DNA from: Paraburkholderia oxyphila NBRC 105797
Lineage (GTDB): Bacteria; Pseudomonadota; Gammaproteobacteria; Burkholderiales; Burkholderiaceae
Assembly (NCBI RefSeq): GCF_000685075.1
Contig: NZ_BAYD01000008.1
Coordinates: 143,721-207,720, forward strand
Length of the DNA stretch: 64,000 nucleotides
Reading direction: 5' to 3'
Shown one piece after another: positions 18,125 through 26,978 of the stretch. The notes below the pieces were generated by a model. That model worked only from the letters and a program-made list of their open reading frames with translations, was not told the origin of the DNA and did not search any database. Every line of letters starts with the position of its first letter. Within the stretch, counting starts at the first letter, position 1. A program made the translations under genes and the position numbers.

Positions 18125-19603
18125 CTAGCGAAGTACGAATGGGTTGCCGGTGGGGGCGCCGGTATTGATCCAGACGCTCTTGGTCTGCAGATATTCGTCG
18201 ATTGCGTTGATGCCGTTCTCGCGCCCAAGGCCCGAGTCCTTGTAGCCACCGAACGGCGACAGGTAGCTCACCGCGCGGTACGTGTTCACCCACACGGTGC
18301 CGGACTCGATACGCTCGGCCATCCTGAAGGCACGCCCGATGTCGCTTGTCCAGACGCCGGCGCCAAGGCCAAAGCGCACGTCATTCGCGATCGAGATGGC
18401 CTCCTCCTCGGTATCGAACCGTATGACTGATAACACCGGACCAAACACTTCCTCCTGCGCGATGCGCATGTCGTTAGTCACATCGGCAAAGATGGTGGGC
18501 TCGACGAACCACCCCGCGCCACATTCCTCTCGCGTCGCGGCCCTGCCACCCAGCGCAAGCCGCGCTCCTTCGGCCTGCGCGATGCCGATGTAGTCCAGCA
18601 CCTTCTCGTATTGTGGCGGCGTGGTGATGGGACCGACCTGGGTGTCGGCGTGCATCGGATCGCCCATCCGCGCAGTCTTCGCGAGTGCCACGACGCGCTC
18701 GACCACCTCGTCATGAACGCCGGACTGCACGAGCAGGCGTGAGCCTGCAATACAGGTCTGGCCGGTCGCAGCGAAGATGCCCGAGACCGCACCATTCACT
18801 GCATCGTCCAGCTTTGCATCGTCGAAAATGATATTGGGCGACTTCCCTCCCAACTCGAGGCCGACATGCTTGAAATCGCGTGCGGCCTGCTCATTGATCC
18901 GCCGCCCGGTCGAGTCGGCTCCGGTAAACGTAATCTTGCGTACGAGCGGATGTGCGACGAGCGCACTGCCTACTTCATTGCCGAATCCCGTCACGACGTT
19001 CACCACGCCGGCGGGGAATCCCACGTCCTCGAGCAGCGCGACAAACTCGAGCGTAGAAGCCGACGTGAACTCGGACGGCTTGATCACGACCGTGCATCCC
19101 GCCGCGAGCGCCGGCGCGAGCTTCCAGGTCAGAAGCATCAGCGGCGAGTTCCACGGCGTGATGATTGCCACCACACCGAGCGGCTCACGACGCGTGAAAT
19201 TGAAGTGGCCCTTCTTGTCGAGCGGGATCACGTCGCCCTGGATCTTGTCGGCGAGGCCTCCGTAGTAGCGGTACCACTGCGGCAGATACTGCAGTTGCGC
19301 ATGCATCTCGGCGAACAGCTTGCCGTTATCCCGTACTTCGATTTCTGCCAGGCGGGCCGCGTGCTCGGCGATGCGGTCGGCGAGCCTGCATAACAGCTGC
19401 CCGCGGGCACTCGGAGTCAAATCCTTCCACGAGCCCGCACTAAATGCACGATGTGCGGCCTTCACTGCACGGTACACATCGGCTTCATTTCCGCGTGCAA
19501 TCTCTGCCCACGGTGCACCGGAATAGGGGTTGTCGCTGTTGAACCACTGACCACTCGCGGGCTCGCACAGGTGGCCGCCGATATAGAGTGAATAGCGCTG
19601 CAT
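18125..19603 (-). CDS. Aldehyde dehydrogenase (NAD(P)-dependent)
   Basis: 492 aa from the ATG at 19603 (MQRYSLYIGG). The start 31 codons upstream would overlap the preceding gene and has no family similarity. The catalytic Glu lies in GLELGGKSPNIIF and the catalytic Cys in ATGQTCIAGSRLL (about 290). The C-terminus has SPFGGYKDSGLGRENG. It lies 19 bp after the beta subunit of the TPP decarboxylase, so it should oxidise the aldehyde made there to an acid. The substrate chain is unknown. Confidence 0.87.
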   Translation of the reverse strand: MQRYSLYIGGHLCEPASGQWFNSDNPYSGAPWAEIARGNEADVYRAVKAAHRAFSAGSWKDLTPSARGQLLCRLADRIAEHAARLAEIEVRDNGKLFAEMHAQLQYLPQWYRYYGGLADKIQGDVIPLDKKGHFNFTRREPLGVVAIITPWNSPLMLLTWKLAPALAAGCTVVIKPSEFTSASTLEFVALLEDVGFPAGVVNVVTGFGNEVGSALVAHPLVRKITFTGADSTGRRINEQAARDFKHVGLELGGKSPNIIFDDAKLDDAVNGAVSGIFAATGQTCIAGSRLLVQSGVHDEVVERVVALAKTARMGDPMHADTQVGPITTPPQYEKVLDYIGIAQAEGARLALGGRAATREECGAGWFVEPTIFADVTNDMRIAQEEVFGPVLSVIRFDTEEEAISIANDVRFGLGAGVWTSDIGRAFRMAERIESGTVWVNTYRAVSYLSPFGGYKDSGLGRENGINAIDEYLQTKSVWINTGAPTGNPFVLR

Positions 19604-19622
19604 GTCGGTCTCGCCAGTACCA

Positions 19623-20219
19623 TCAGAAAGGTTGGAAACCGAGCCCTGCCCGGAATCGATTCTTGATGTAAACGCCATCGCGCGAAGGGAGTGCACGCGG
19701 CGGCTCGTCGGCCCGGATATGGACCTGCGCCAAGCTCGTTCCCTGGCGAGCCTTCACGCGTTCGACGACCTGCGAATAGTCCGTTTCCTTCCACACGGCG
19801 AACGAATCGGCAATGCCAAAGCCCTTCGACACTGCAACCATGTCGGTACCGAGGCTCGAGTGACTCTGTTGCATGCCGGTCTCGCCGTAGTGGCCGTTGT
19901 CGAGAACAACAATCGTCAGGTTCTTCGGCTGCTTCGCGCCAATCGTGCCGAGTGCGCCTATACCCATCAGTTGCTCCCCGTCGCCGGTCACGACGAGGAC
20001 CGACTTTTGGGGCTGCGCGAGCGCAAGCCCCAGGCCCATCGCCGCCGCGCCACCCATCGCGCCCCAGAGATAGAAGTTGCCGGCCCGATCACCCGCGGCG
20101 AACACGTCATAAGACGGCGAGCCCAGCCCGGTCACGACCAGCGCATCCGGTACATCCGCCATCACCTGGGCCACGAATCGGCGGCGATCGATCATCGCCA
20201 TTCTGCTCTGCTCACTCAT
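19623..20219 (-). CDS. TPP-dependent decarboxylase, beta subunit (sulfopyruvate decarboxylase-like)
   Basis: 198 aa, matching the PP (C-terminal) domain of TPP enzymes as a separate subunit. The TPP/Mg motif GDGEQLMGIGALGTI...VVLDN is at about residues 80-107, and NFYLWGAMGGAAAMGLGLAL precedes it. It resembles ComE of sulfopyruvate decarboxylase and the C-terminal part of phosphonopyruvate decarboxylase. The alpha gene ends with TAA immediately followed by this ATG, so the two are translated in a fixed ratio. It would decarboxylate a 2-oxo acid to an aldehyde, handled by the next gene. Confidence 0.82.
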   Translation of the reverse strand: MSEQSRMAMIDRRRFVAQVMADVPDALVVTGLGSPSYDVFAAGDRAGNFYLWGAMGGAAAMGLGLALAQPQKSVLVVTGDGEQLMGIGALGTIGAKQPKNLTIVVLDNGHYGETGMQQSHSSLGTDMVAVSKGFGIADSFAVWKETDYSQVVERVKARQGTSLAQVHIRADEPPRALPSRDGVYIKNRFRAGLGFQPF

Positions 20220-20756
20220 TTACTTTCTCTCCCACTTCTTGCGACCAATAAGGCTTTGAGAAAGCAGGACCGCGACCTGCTCCCCCGCCTCGAATGCCGC
20301 ATCGAAACCGGCACTCACGATTTCCTCTACGTCCTCCGGGCGATCTGCACGCAGCACCGTAATTCCCATCAATTCAAGCGCTGCCTGCGTCGTCTTGCCC
20401 ATCGGCCCCTGCCACGGATTGAATTCGGCGTACTCGCCGCGCATCGTGACGAGCGTGAAGAAAGGAAAATTGCAGCTGCGCAGCAGCGAAAACATGTTCA
20501 CGCAATTGCCGACGCCGCTGCTCTGCATCAGCAGCACGGCCCGCTGGCCGCCCAGCCAGGCGCCGCTAACCACGGCTACCCCCTCTTCCTCGGTCGTCAG
20601 CACGACGTCCTCGATATCGGGGTCTTCCTTGGCACGGCGAATCACGTGCGAATGCCCCGCGTCCGGCACGTACGCGAGTTGCCGTACGTCACCGGCCTTG
20701 AGGACCGAAAAAATGGACTCCTGCCACGCCGGCGCTTGTCCCGTTGCAGTACTCAT
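20220..20756 (-). CDS. TPP-dependent decarboxylase, alpha subunit (sulfopyruvate decarboxylase-like)
   Basis: 178 aa, the Pyr (N-terminal) half of a split TPP enzyme. The cofactor-activating Glu lies in VLTTEEEGVAVVSG (about residue 56). QSSGVGNCVNMFSLL and NPWQGPMGKTT match ComD-type subunits. AAGGAG is 8 nt before the ATG. First gene of a unit (alpha, beta, aldehyde dehydrogenase, MHS permease) facing a LysR gene. Sulfopyruvate, phosphonopyruvate or another polar 2-oxo acid are candidate substrates; none can be chosen from the sequence. Confidence 0.82.
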   Translation of the reverse strand: MSTATGQAPAWQESIFSVLKAGDVRQLAYVPDAGHSHVIRRAKEDPDIEDVVLTTEEEGVAVVSGAWLGGQRAVLLMQSSGVGNCVNMFSLLRSCNFPFFTLVTMRGEYAEFNPWQGPMGKTTQAALELMGITVLRADRPEDVEEIVSAGFDAAFEAGEQVAVLLSQSLIGRKKWERK

Positions 20757-20825
20757 ACGATTTGCTCCTTAGCAAAGTTCATGGACGCATCATAGAATGC
20801 GATATGAACCGCCATGAAATAGAGA

Positions 20826-20847
20826 TTTGTGATTCAGGCATCACAAA
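20826..20847. promoter_or_regulatory. Palindromic site between TPP decarboxylase and lysR genes
   Basis: TTTGTGAT and ATCACAAA are perfect 8-bp half sites separated by 6 bp. The site lies 29 bp before the LysR start and 70 bp from the alpha-subunit start. A T-N11-A LysR box can be placed inside it (T20828, A20840). Likely operator of the adjacent LysR regulator. Confidence 0.5.
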
Positions 20848-20875
20848 ACAGCATGGGATGACGGGGGAGATCAGG

Positions 20876-21808
20876 ATGGACATCAAGCAATTGCGGGCGC
20901 TTCTCGCCGTCGCCGAGACGGGCAGCGTGACCCGGGCAGCTGAGACCCTGCATATCGTGCAACCGGCCGTGTCGCGGCATTTGAAACTGCTGGAAGAGGA
21001 CGTCGGCACGACCCTGTTCGATCGTGGGCGCTATGGCATGGAGCTCACCGAGGCCGGGGAGATTCTTGTGGAATATGCACGGCGCGCACTGCAGGAACTG
21101 GACCGGGCCCGGACTGAAATCCAGCCAAACAACGCGCAGGTCTCGGGTGTCGCAACGATCGGGCTGTTGCCAAGCACGTCGAGTCTGCTCGCCGGCCCGC
21201 TCGTCAGTGCCGTCAAAGCCCAGTATCCCGCGATCCGCTTACGGATCGCGGTGGGTTATGCGGGCCATCTTCAGAAGTGGCTGGAATCGGGCGAAGTCGA
21301 CGCCGCCTTGCTATACAACCCCAAAGCGACGCCGACCCTTCAAGCTCAGGTCCTGCTTGAAGAAAGTTTGTGCGTGGTCGGGCCGCCTTCGTCGAAACTG
21401 GATCCGTCACACCCGGTTCCATTCGTCGAACTGGGTAAGTGGCCAATCATCCTGACGAGCGCGCCCCACGGCATTCGCAGTCTTCTCGAGCAGGCTTGCC
21501 GCGATGCCAGCATTACGCTGGGCGTCGTGGCGGAGACGAATTCCATGGACGTGCAAAAGACGCTCGTGGCAAGTGGGCACGGCTTCACCGTTCTGCCGGC
21601 CATCGCCGTGAAAGAAGATGTCGCGCGCGGCCAATTGCAGATGGCCCCTCTTTGCGAGCCGGCGCTGCAACGCCGTATCGTCCTGGCGTTGCCGAATACG
21701 CGCCGCCTGGCAACCGCAGTACGCTGTACAACGGCATTGCTGGTCAACGAAATGAGAATGGCCGTCGAGCGGGGAGACTGGCCTTCCGCGCGTTGGCTCG
21801 GCGAGTAG
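20876..21808 (+). CDS. LysR-type regulator of the TPP decarboxylase unit
   Basis: 310 aa from the ATG at 20876 (MDIKQLRALL), preceded by a purine-rich GGGGGAGATCAGG; an upstream in-frame extension is not family-like. The N-terminal wHTH contains TGSVTRAAETLHIVQPAVSR (about residues 17-36). The co-inducer domain follows and resembles CbbR/NAC-like PBP2 domains. Divergent transcription from the decarboxylase unit and the palindrome in between point to local control. It converges with the amino acid permease gene 55 bp away. Confidence 0.85.
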   Translation: MDIKQLRALLAVAETGSVTRAAETLHIVQPAVSRHLKLLEEDVGTTLFDRGRYGMELTEAGEILVEYARRALQELDRARTEIQPNNAQVSGVATIGLLPSTSSLLAGPLVSAVKAQYPAIRLRIAVGYAGHLQKWLESGEVDAALLYNPKATPTLQAQVLLEESLCVVGPPSSKLDPSHPVPFVELGKWPIILTSAPHGIRSLLEQACRDASITLGVVAETNSMDVQKTLVASGHGFTVLPAIAVKEDVARGQLQMAPLCEPALQRRIVLALPNTRRLATAVRCTTALLVNEMRMAVERGDWPSARWLGE

Positions 21809-21862
21809 TGTCGGCGGGATCGTCCCCCGCTCAGGCATCCTGGGGAATCACATCGCACACTA

Positions 21863-23383
21863 TCAATTTCCTTCGTTTTCCAGCAGATCCTGCGTGAGCG
21901 CGACCGAAGGAATCGTTGGCGTGATCATTGCCCGCCGCGCGCGTCCGCTCATCCACGTCCAGCCGACGACGAGAAGAAGCACAACAAACGGAATCGCTGC
22001 AACGGTCCACGTACCGTTCGGATAGTCGAATGCCGTCAGCACGAGCACACCCAGCAGGAACAACAGCGTCAGCCACGACGTGAATGGCGCGCCGGGCATC
22101 CGGAACGACACGTCGTCGACCTCCCCACGCGCGACTGCCGCACGGAACTTCATCTGGCATACGATGATGAAACCCCACGTGCTGATCACACCGAGCGACG
22201 CGACGTTAAGCACGATCTCGAATACACTCGACGGCACCAGATAATTCAGCACCACACCCACCACATAGATCGCGACAGTTACGAGAATGCCCCCATACGG
22301 CACAGACTGTGCGCTCATCCGGGCGAGAAACGCAGGCGCAGAGCCTCCCATCGCCAGGGATCGCAACACGCGGCCGGTGGAATACAGCCCGGAATTGAGG
22401 CTCGACAGTGCGGCTGACAACACAACCACATTCATCGTGGCCCCGATGCCCGGTACGCCGAGCGCGGCGAAGAACGTCACGAACGGGCTTTGCCCGGCCT
22501 TGTATGCACTCCATGGCAACAAACACACCAGCAGCACGACCGACGCGACATAGAACAGCGCGGTCCGCCAGATCACGCTGTTGATGGCGCGTGGCAGCAC
22601 CTTGCGCGCGTCCTTCGTTTCCCCGGCGGCAGTGCCAACCAGTTCGACGCCCGCGAATGCGAACACGACGCCCTGGACCAGCACCAGCGCAGGCATCATT
22701 CCATGCGGAAACAAGCCGCCGTTGTCACTAATCAGGTGCATGCCAGTGTCGTGTCCCGCGACGCTGCCGCCGCTGCCGAGAATCGCAGTGCCAACCAGCA
22801 GGAACACCACGATCGCCGCGACCTTGATCAGCGCAAACCAGAACTCCATCTCGGCGAACCACTTCACGCCGATCAGGTTCATTGCGGCAACGATGAGGAG
22901 CGCGATCAGCGCGAATACCCATTGCGGCACTGCGCCGAATGCGCCCCAATAGTGCATGTACAGGGCAACCGCGGTGATATCGACGATGCCAGTCATCGCC
23001 CAGTTGAGGAAGTACATCCAGCCGGCCACAAACGACGCTTTCTCGCCGAGGAATTCACGGGCATACGAGACAAAGCTGCCACTGCTCGGCCGATGCATCA
23101 CCAGTTCGCCGAGCGCTCTCAGGATAAAAAAGGAAAACACGCCGCATACAAGATAGACGATTGCGAGAGACGGCCCCGCGGCCTGCAGACGTGCACCTGC
23201 TCCGAGGAAGAGGCCCGTGCCGATTGCTCCGCCAATGGCGATCATCTGGATCTGGCGCTTGCCCAGGGTCTGGTGATATCCAGATTCGTGAGATTCCAGC
23301 CACTCCTTGCGGCTAACCGCGTCGTCGCCCTGCGCAACGGGTGCTCTTTTCTGTTTATCGATATTCAAAATAGTCTCCGCCAT
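21863..23383 (-). CDS. Amino acid permease, AAT family (APC superfamily)
   Basis: 506 aa from the ATG at 23383 (MAETILNID); an in-frame start at 23437 would add 18 residues. The family hallmark LGKRQIQMIAIGGAIGTGLF opens TM1, and the protein has 12 predicted TM segments. FSFFILRALGELVMHRPSSG and SFVSYAREFLG are typical of AAT permeases (GabP, PheP, AnsP, ProY). It is the last gene of the RraA-aminotransferase-hydrolase unit. It therefore probably imports the amino acid or amino-acid-like compound that the unit degrades. Confidence 0.85.
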   Translation of the reverse strand: MAETILNIDKQKRAPVAQGDDAVSRKEWLESHESGYHQTLGKRQIQMIAIGGAIGTGLFLGAGARLQAAGPSLAIVYLVCGVFSFFILRALGELVMHRPSSGSFVSYAREFLGEKASFVAGWMYFLNWAMTGIVDITAVALYMHYWGAFGAVPQWVFALIALLIVAAMNLIGVKWFAEMEFWFALIKVAAIVVFLLVGTAILGSGGSVAGHDTGMHLISDNGGLFPHGMMPALVLVQGVVFAFAGVELVGTAAGETKDARKVLPRAINSVIWRTALFYVASVVLLVCLLPWSAYKAGQSPFVTFFAALGVPGIGATMNVVVLSAALSSLNSGLYSTGRVLRSLAMGGSAPAFLARMSAQSVPYGGILVTVAIYVVGVVLNYLVPSSVFEIVLNVASLGVISTWGFIIVCQMKFRAAVARGEVDDVSFRMPGAPFTSWLTLLFLLGVLVLTAFDYPNGTWTVAAIPFVVLLLVVGWTWMSGRARRAMITPTIPSVALTQDLLENEGN

Positions 23384-23519
23384 CAGTCTTGATCCTTGCA
23401 GCTGATGCAGTCTCGTGCTGGTTGATACGCTTGCCAATCAAGCTTCCGTGGACGGCCGCATGCGACGCGGACGTCATATCGACGACCGCATCACCGGTCC
23501 GCATCAACTGAAAGGCAAG

Positions 23520-24326
23520 TCAGCCTGCACGCGCATGAAACGCCGCGATGGCATTCCACATCAGCACCGGGTTCGAATACATCGGGAAGTGTCCGCAATG
23601 CGGGATTTCAGCCAGTTCGACCCCCTGCTCCCGGATAGGCCCCAGATAGGACAGCGAGGCATTTTGTTCGCCGTACATGAACATTCTCGGAAACGGAAGA
23701 CCGAGGAATTTCTCCATCAGGTCCGCGTTGTCGGACAGATCGACCATCGACCGGAAGATGCCGCTCACGGCCTCAGCCCGCACCTTGTGACGCAAACTCG
23801 CCGCATACAACGCGCTTGCATAAGCCGGTGCATGACGGGTTCGCTCGATGAAGTCGTCGAAGAAGCGGTCGGCGTCTTCGCGTGGGTGCTCGACGATCTG
23901 TCTGCTTAGGAAACAGTCCTCGGGCGCAATGTTTCCCTCGATGTCGGTGAAGCTGAGCACCCGCTCCGGATGGCGATGTGCGAGCATCAATGCAGTCAGA
24001 CCGCCCATCGAGTGCCCAACGAGATGGAAGCGATCAAACGCGACGCGCTTGAGCACGGCCAGCGCTGTTTCCACGAGGAACGGAATGCTGATCTTCGACA
24101 GGTCGGCACAAACGGTTTCGCCGCAGCCTGGTGCGTCGTAGGCGACGAACGGGTGCCCGTCGAATTGCGCATATCGCACAATGTCCGCGTAATCCTCTTT
24201 CGTTGAACCGAAACCGTGCAGGAAAACGATCGGTGCCTTGTCGCCATCGCGATGAATGGCTGAAACGTCCACCGCCGTACCGTCGACGGTGAACGAGAAC
24301 CGCGGCCTGGTAAATTCAAGGCTCAT
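23520..24326 (-). CDS. Alpha/beta hydrolase
   Basis: 268 aa from the ATG at 24326; GGAGAG lies about 10 nt upstream, while an in-frame GTG 9 bp earlier is less well placed. The oxyanion loop is FLHGFGST (about residue 35), the nucleophile elbow LVGHSMGG (about 105) and the catalytic His PHCGHFPMY near the C-terminus. It belongs to the meta-cleavage hydrolase/esterase type. It could hydrolyse an ester, amide or C-C bond in the unknown substrate. It sits between the aminotransferase and the permease. Confidence 0.8.
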   Translation of the reverse strand: MSLEFTRPRFSFTVDGTAVDVSAIHRDGDKAPIVFLHGFGSTKEDYADIVRYAQFDGHPFVAYDAPGCGETVCADLSKISIPFLVETALAVLKRVAFDRFHLVGHSMGGLTALMLAHRHPERVLSFTDIEGNIAPEDCFLSRQIVEHPREDADRFFDDFIERTRHAPAYASALYAASLRHKVRAEAVSGIFRSMVDLSDNADLMEKFLGLPFPRMFMYGEQNASLSYLGPIREQGVELAEIPHCGHFPMYSNPVLMWNAIAAFHARAG

Positions 24327-24410
24327 GGAATTCACTCTCCAGATGAGGATCGTTTTGCCCCGGCCTCAATGCTTCCCGGCAATCGGGACCGGAGATTGTT
24401 GCAACGTGGC

Positions 24411-25628
24411 TCAATCCGTCAGCGTCCGGCAGAAGTCCTGGACGACTGTGCATGCACGCGAGAGTGACGTGTCGTCCAGTGCATAGGCGATACGAATATA
24501 CGGCCCGAGTCCGAACGCGCTTCCGTGTACGGTTGCTACACCGGCCTCGTCGAGCAGCGCATTCACGACGGCCTCGTCACTGTCCAGGTGCGTACCCGCC
24601 GGCGTCATCTTGCCAATCAGGCCTTCGCACGACGCAAAAGCGTAGAACGCGCCTTGCGGGACCTCGCAGTGCAGCCCCGGCGCCTGATTGAGCTGTTCGA
24701 CCACGGAATCGCGCCGACGCTGGAACGCCACGCGTGAGTGCAGGATAAAATCCTGCGGCCCCGTCAAAGCGGCGAGCGCGGCGTACTGGGAAATCGTCGA
24801 GGCCCCCGAGGTCTGTTGCCCCTGCAGCTTCGCCATCGCTTCGATCAACCAGCCAGGACCCGTGCCGAAGCCAATACGCCAGCCCGTCATCGCATAGGCC
24901 TTCGACACGCCATTCATCGTCAGGACGCGATCGCGTAGTCTCGGCTCGACCTGGGCGATCGTGAAAAACTCGATGCCATCGAAGATCAGATGCTCGTAGA
25001 TGTCGTCGGACAGGACCAGCACCTGCGGATGCGCGAGCAATACTTCGGCCAGCGCCAGCAGCTCTGCCCGGCTATAAACAGCGCCTGTCGGGTTCGATGG
25101 CGAGTTCAGGATCAGCCAGCGCGTATTCGGTGTGAGCGCGGCCTGCAACGCGTGCGGCGTGAGCTTGAAGCCACTGTCGCTGCCGCACGGGACGATCACC
25201 GACTTGCCACCGCACAGCTGCACGATCTCGGGGTAACTGACCCAGTACGGCGCAGGCACGATCACCTCGTCGCCCTCGTTGAGCGTTGCGGCCAGCGCGT
25301 TGAAGATCACCTGCTTGCCACCGCTGCACACCAGCGTGTTACGCCAGTCCACGTCGAGGCCGTTCTCGTGCTGGAACTTGGTAGCGATCGCCTCCCGCAG
25401 TGCGCGCAGTCCCGCCACCTGCGTATAGCGGGTATGGCCCGCGCGAATGGCCGCAATGCCCGCCTCGCACACGTGCTCGGGTGTGTCGAAATCCGGCTCG
25501 CCGGCGCTCAGCGAAATGACCTGTGCGCCGCTCGCGCGCCGTGCCGCCACGCGATCCATCACGCGATAGGTGGCCGAGGGCCTGGCTGCGGCCAGAAAAC
25601 GATTCAACCCATAGGCTGCCGCCGTCAT
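24411..25628 (-). CDS. PLP-dependent aminotransferase, class I/II (aspartate aminotransferase-like)
   Basis: 405 aa. The start is ATG at 25628, overlapping the preceding stop as TGATG, with GGAGG 8 nt upstream. Substrate/PLP features seen: SLSAGEPDFDTPEHV, LNSPSNPTGAVYS, and the PLP lysine in NGVSKAYAMTGWRIG (about residue 237). It belongs to subgroup I-gamma, which includes aspartate, prephenate and glutamine-phenylpyruvate aminotransferases. It is translationally coupled to an RraA-like gene. It would turn an amino acid into a 2-oxo acid, a possible substrate for the nearby TPP decarboxylase. Confidence 0.87.
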   Translation of the reverse strand: MTAAAYGLNRFLAAARPSATYRVMDRVAARRASGAQVISLSAGEPDFDTPEHVCEAGIAAIRAGHTRYTQVAGLRALREAIATKFQHENGLDVDWRNTLVCSGGKQVIFNALAATLNEGDEVIVPAPYWVSYPEIVQLCGGKSVIVPCGSDSGFKLTPHALQAALTPNTRWLILNSPSNPTGAVYSRAELLALAEVLLAHPQVLVLSDDIYEHLIFDGIEFFTIAQVEPRLRDRVLTMNGVSKAYAMTGWRIGFGTGPGWLIEAMAKLQGQQTSGASTISQYAALAALTGPQDFILHSRVAFQRRRDSVVEQLNQAPGLHCEVPQGAFYAFASCEGLIGKMTPAGTHLDSDEAVVNALLDEAGVATVHGSAFGLGPYIRIAYALDDTSLSRACTVVQDFCRTLTD

Positions 25629-26272
25629 CACGCTTCCCTCCAGTTCGTCAGACCCATCAGCTCCAGGGTGGATTGCCCTTTCGTCAGTGCTTCCATCATC
25701 CGGGCCTCCTTGTCGGCGCGCGCCTGACCCTGGGTCAGCGTGTACTCGACGCGAGTCGCCGGAATGATCAGGACACCGTCGTCGTCCGCCACGACCAGAT
25801 CTCCGGCCGACACCGGAGTGCCTGTGAAGCTGACAGGCTGCCCCACGGACGGAGCACTGGCCTTGATCGTGCCGCGCATGGAAATGCCCCGGGTGAACAC
25901 CGGGAACCGTCGCGCCGTAAGCGCGGCGATATCGCGAACACCACCATCGATAACGAGACCCGCCACGCCAGCCGCCTCGGCGGCGACCGTCAGCACCTCG
26001 CCCCAGTAGCCCGCAACAAAGCCGCCGGTCGAGATGACGAGTACGCTGCCACGCGGCACCCGCTCCATCGCGATATGGATGGACAGATTGTCACCGGGCG
26101 AGCACTCGAGCGGATAGGCCGGACCCGCGACCGACGCGCCCGGCCATACCGTGCGGACGGTCGGATCAACCGAGCTGGTGGAAATTCCCGACGCTTCGTA
26201 CAGCGTTGAGGTACCGAGTTTGCGGGCCTGCTCCAGAACCGCGGCATCCCAGGTTTTGATCGCAGACATCAT
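25628..26272 (-). CDS. RraA-like protein (HMG/CHA aldolase fold), third of three
   Basis: 214 aa. The RraA fold is indicated by LGTSTLYEASG near the start, STGGFVAGYWGEV, and GLVIDGGVRDIAAL, where the Arg-Asp pair matches the substrate/metal-binding residues of class II pyruvate aldolases. The acidic residue often found two positions after RD is Ala here. Members cleave 4-hydroxy-4-methyl-2-oxoglutarate or decarboxylate oxaloacetate; E. coli RraA instead inhibits RNase E. It overlaps both neighbours by a few bases, so the genes are translated together. Confidence 0.8.
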   Translation of the reverse strand: MMSAIKTWDAAVLEQARKLGTSTLYEASGISTSSVDPTVRTVWPGASVAGPAYPLECSPGDNLSIHIAMERVPRGSVLVISTGGFVAGYWGEVLTVAAEAAGVAGLVIDGGVRDIAALTARRFPVFTRGISMRGTIKASAPSVGQPVSFTGTPVSAGDLVVADDDGVLIIPATRVEYTLTQGQARADKEARMMEALTKGQSTLELMGLTNWREA

Positions 26273-26949
26273 GCCTTCCTTTGCAGTGTGTGATAACCGA
26301 GCGCAGCACGTGCTTCGCCCAGCGTCTTGCCCTGTGCAAGCTGTTCACGGATGCTTGATTCGGTTTCTTCGATCTTGCGGGCGGTTTCGGCGACCTCGCG
26401 TGCGCGGCCACGCGGCACGATGACGACGCCGTTGGCGTCGGCGACCACGATGTCGCGCGCAGCCACGCGCACGGTACCGATCCCCACCGTGGTGTTGACC
26501 GATTCGACCTGCACGCGATCCTTGCCGGTGCGCATGAAGCGCCCCGCGGTGAACAGCGGGTAGTTGTCGCCAAGCGCCTTGTTCACGTCGCGGCAGACCC
26601 CATCGATCACCGTCCCTGCAATACCTCGCAGTCCTGCGTATTGGGTCATGATGTCGCCCCAGACGGTGCAGTCGGTACGGCCGTCGTTATCGATCACGAC
26701 CACATCACCTGGCGCAACGTCGTCGATGAAGTCGCCGACCGTGCCAGGCGGCACGCTCGCCGGCACGTACTTCACCGTGAACGCTGGACCCACGACGACC
26801 TTCGTGTAATCCGCGAGCGGCATGATGCCGAGCGCCTGGCCATGCAGGCCCAGCTTGTCCATGGCGTCCGACACGCCGGGGGTATCGAGACCCGCGAACA
26901 GCGCTGCCAGCTCCTGGTCTTCCGCGCTCGCCTTCAGGGGATTCGTCAT
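26269..26949 (-). CDS. RraA-like protein, second of three
   Basis: 226 aa, same fold: GVSDAMDKLGLHGQALGIMPL, VWGDIMTQYAGLRGIAGTVI and DGVCRDVNKAL. The Arg-Asp pair is present; Lys occupies the position of the trailing acid. CGGAGC precedes the ATG. It is clearly diverged from its two neighbours, so this is not a recent duplication. Its end overlaps the next gene by 4 bp (ATGA). Confidence 0.8.
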   Translation of the reverse strand: MTNPLKASAEDQELAALFAGLDTPGVSDAMDKLGLHGQALGIMPLADYTKVVVGPAFTVKYVPASVPPGTVGDFIDDVAPGDVVVIDNDGRTDCTVWGDIMTQYAGLRGIAGTVIDGVCRDVNKALGDNYPLFTAGRFMRTGKDRVQVESVNTTVGIGTVRVAARDIVVADANGVVIVPRGRAREVAETARKIEETESSIREQLAQGKTLGEARAALGYHTLQRKA

Positions 26950-26978
26950 ACGTAAAGCTCCGAGAGAAAATTGTCTGA

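Noticed and set aside
16662..20756. Assignment of the TPP decarboxylase unit as coenzyme M or sulfonate metabolism
   Set aside because: Subunit similarity to ComDE alone does not fix the substrate. No sulfolactate dehydrogenase, xsc or sulfonate exporter lies in the window.
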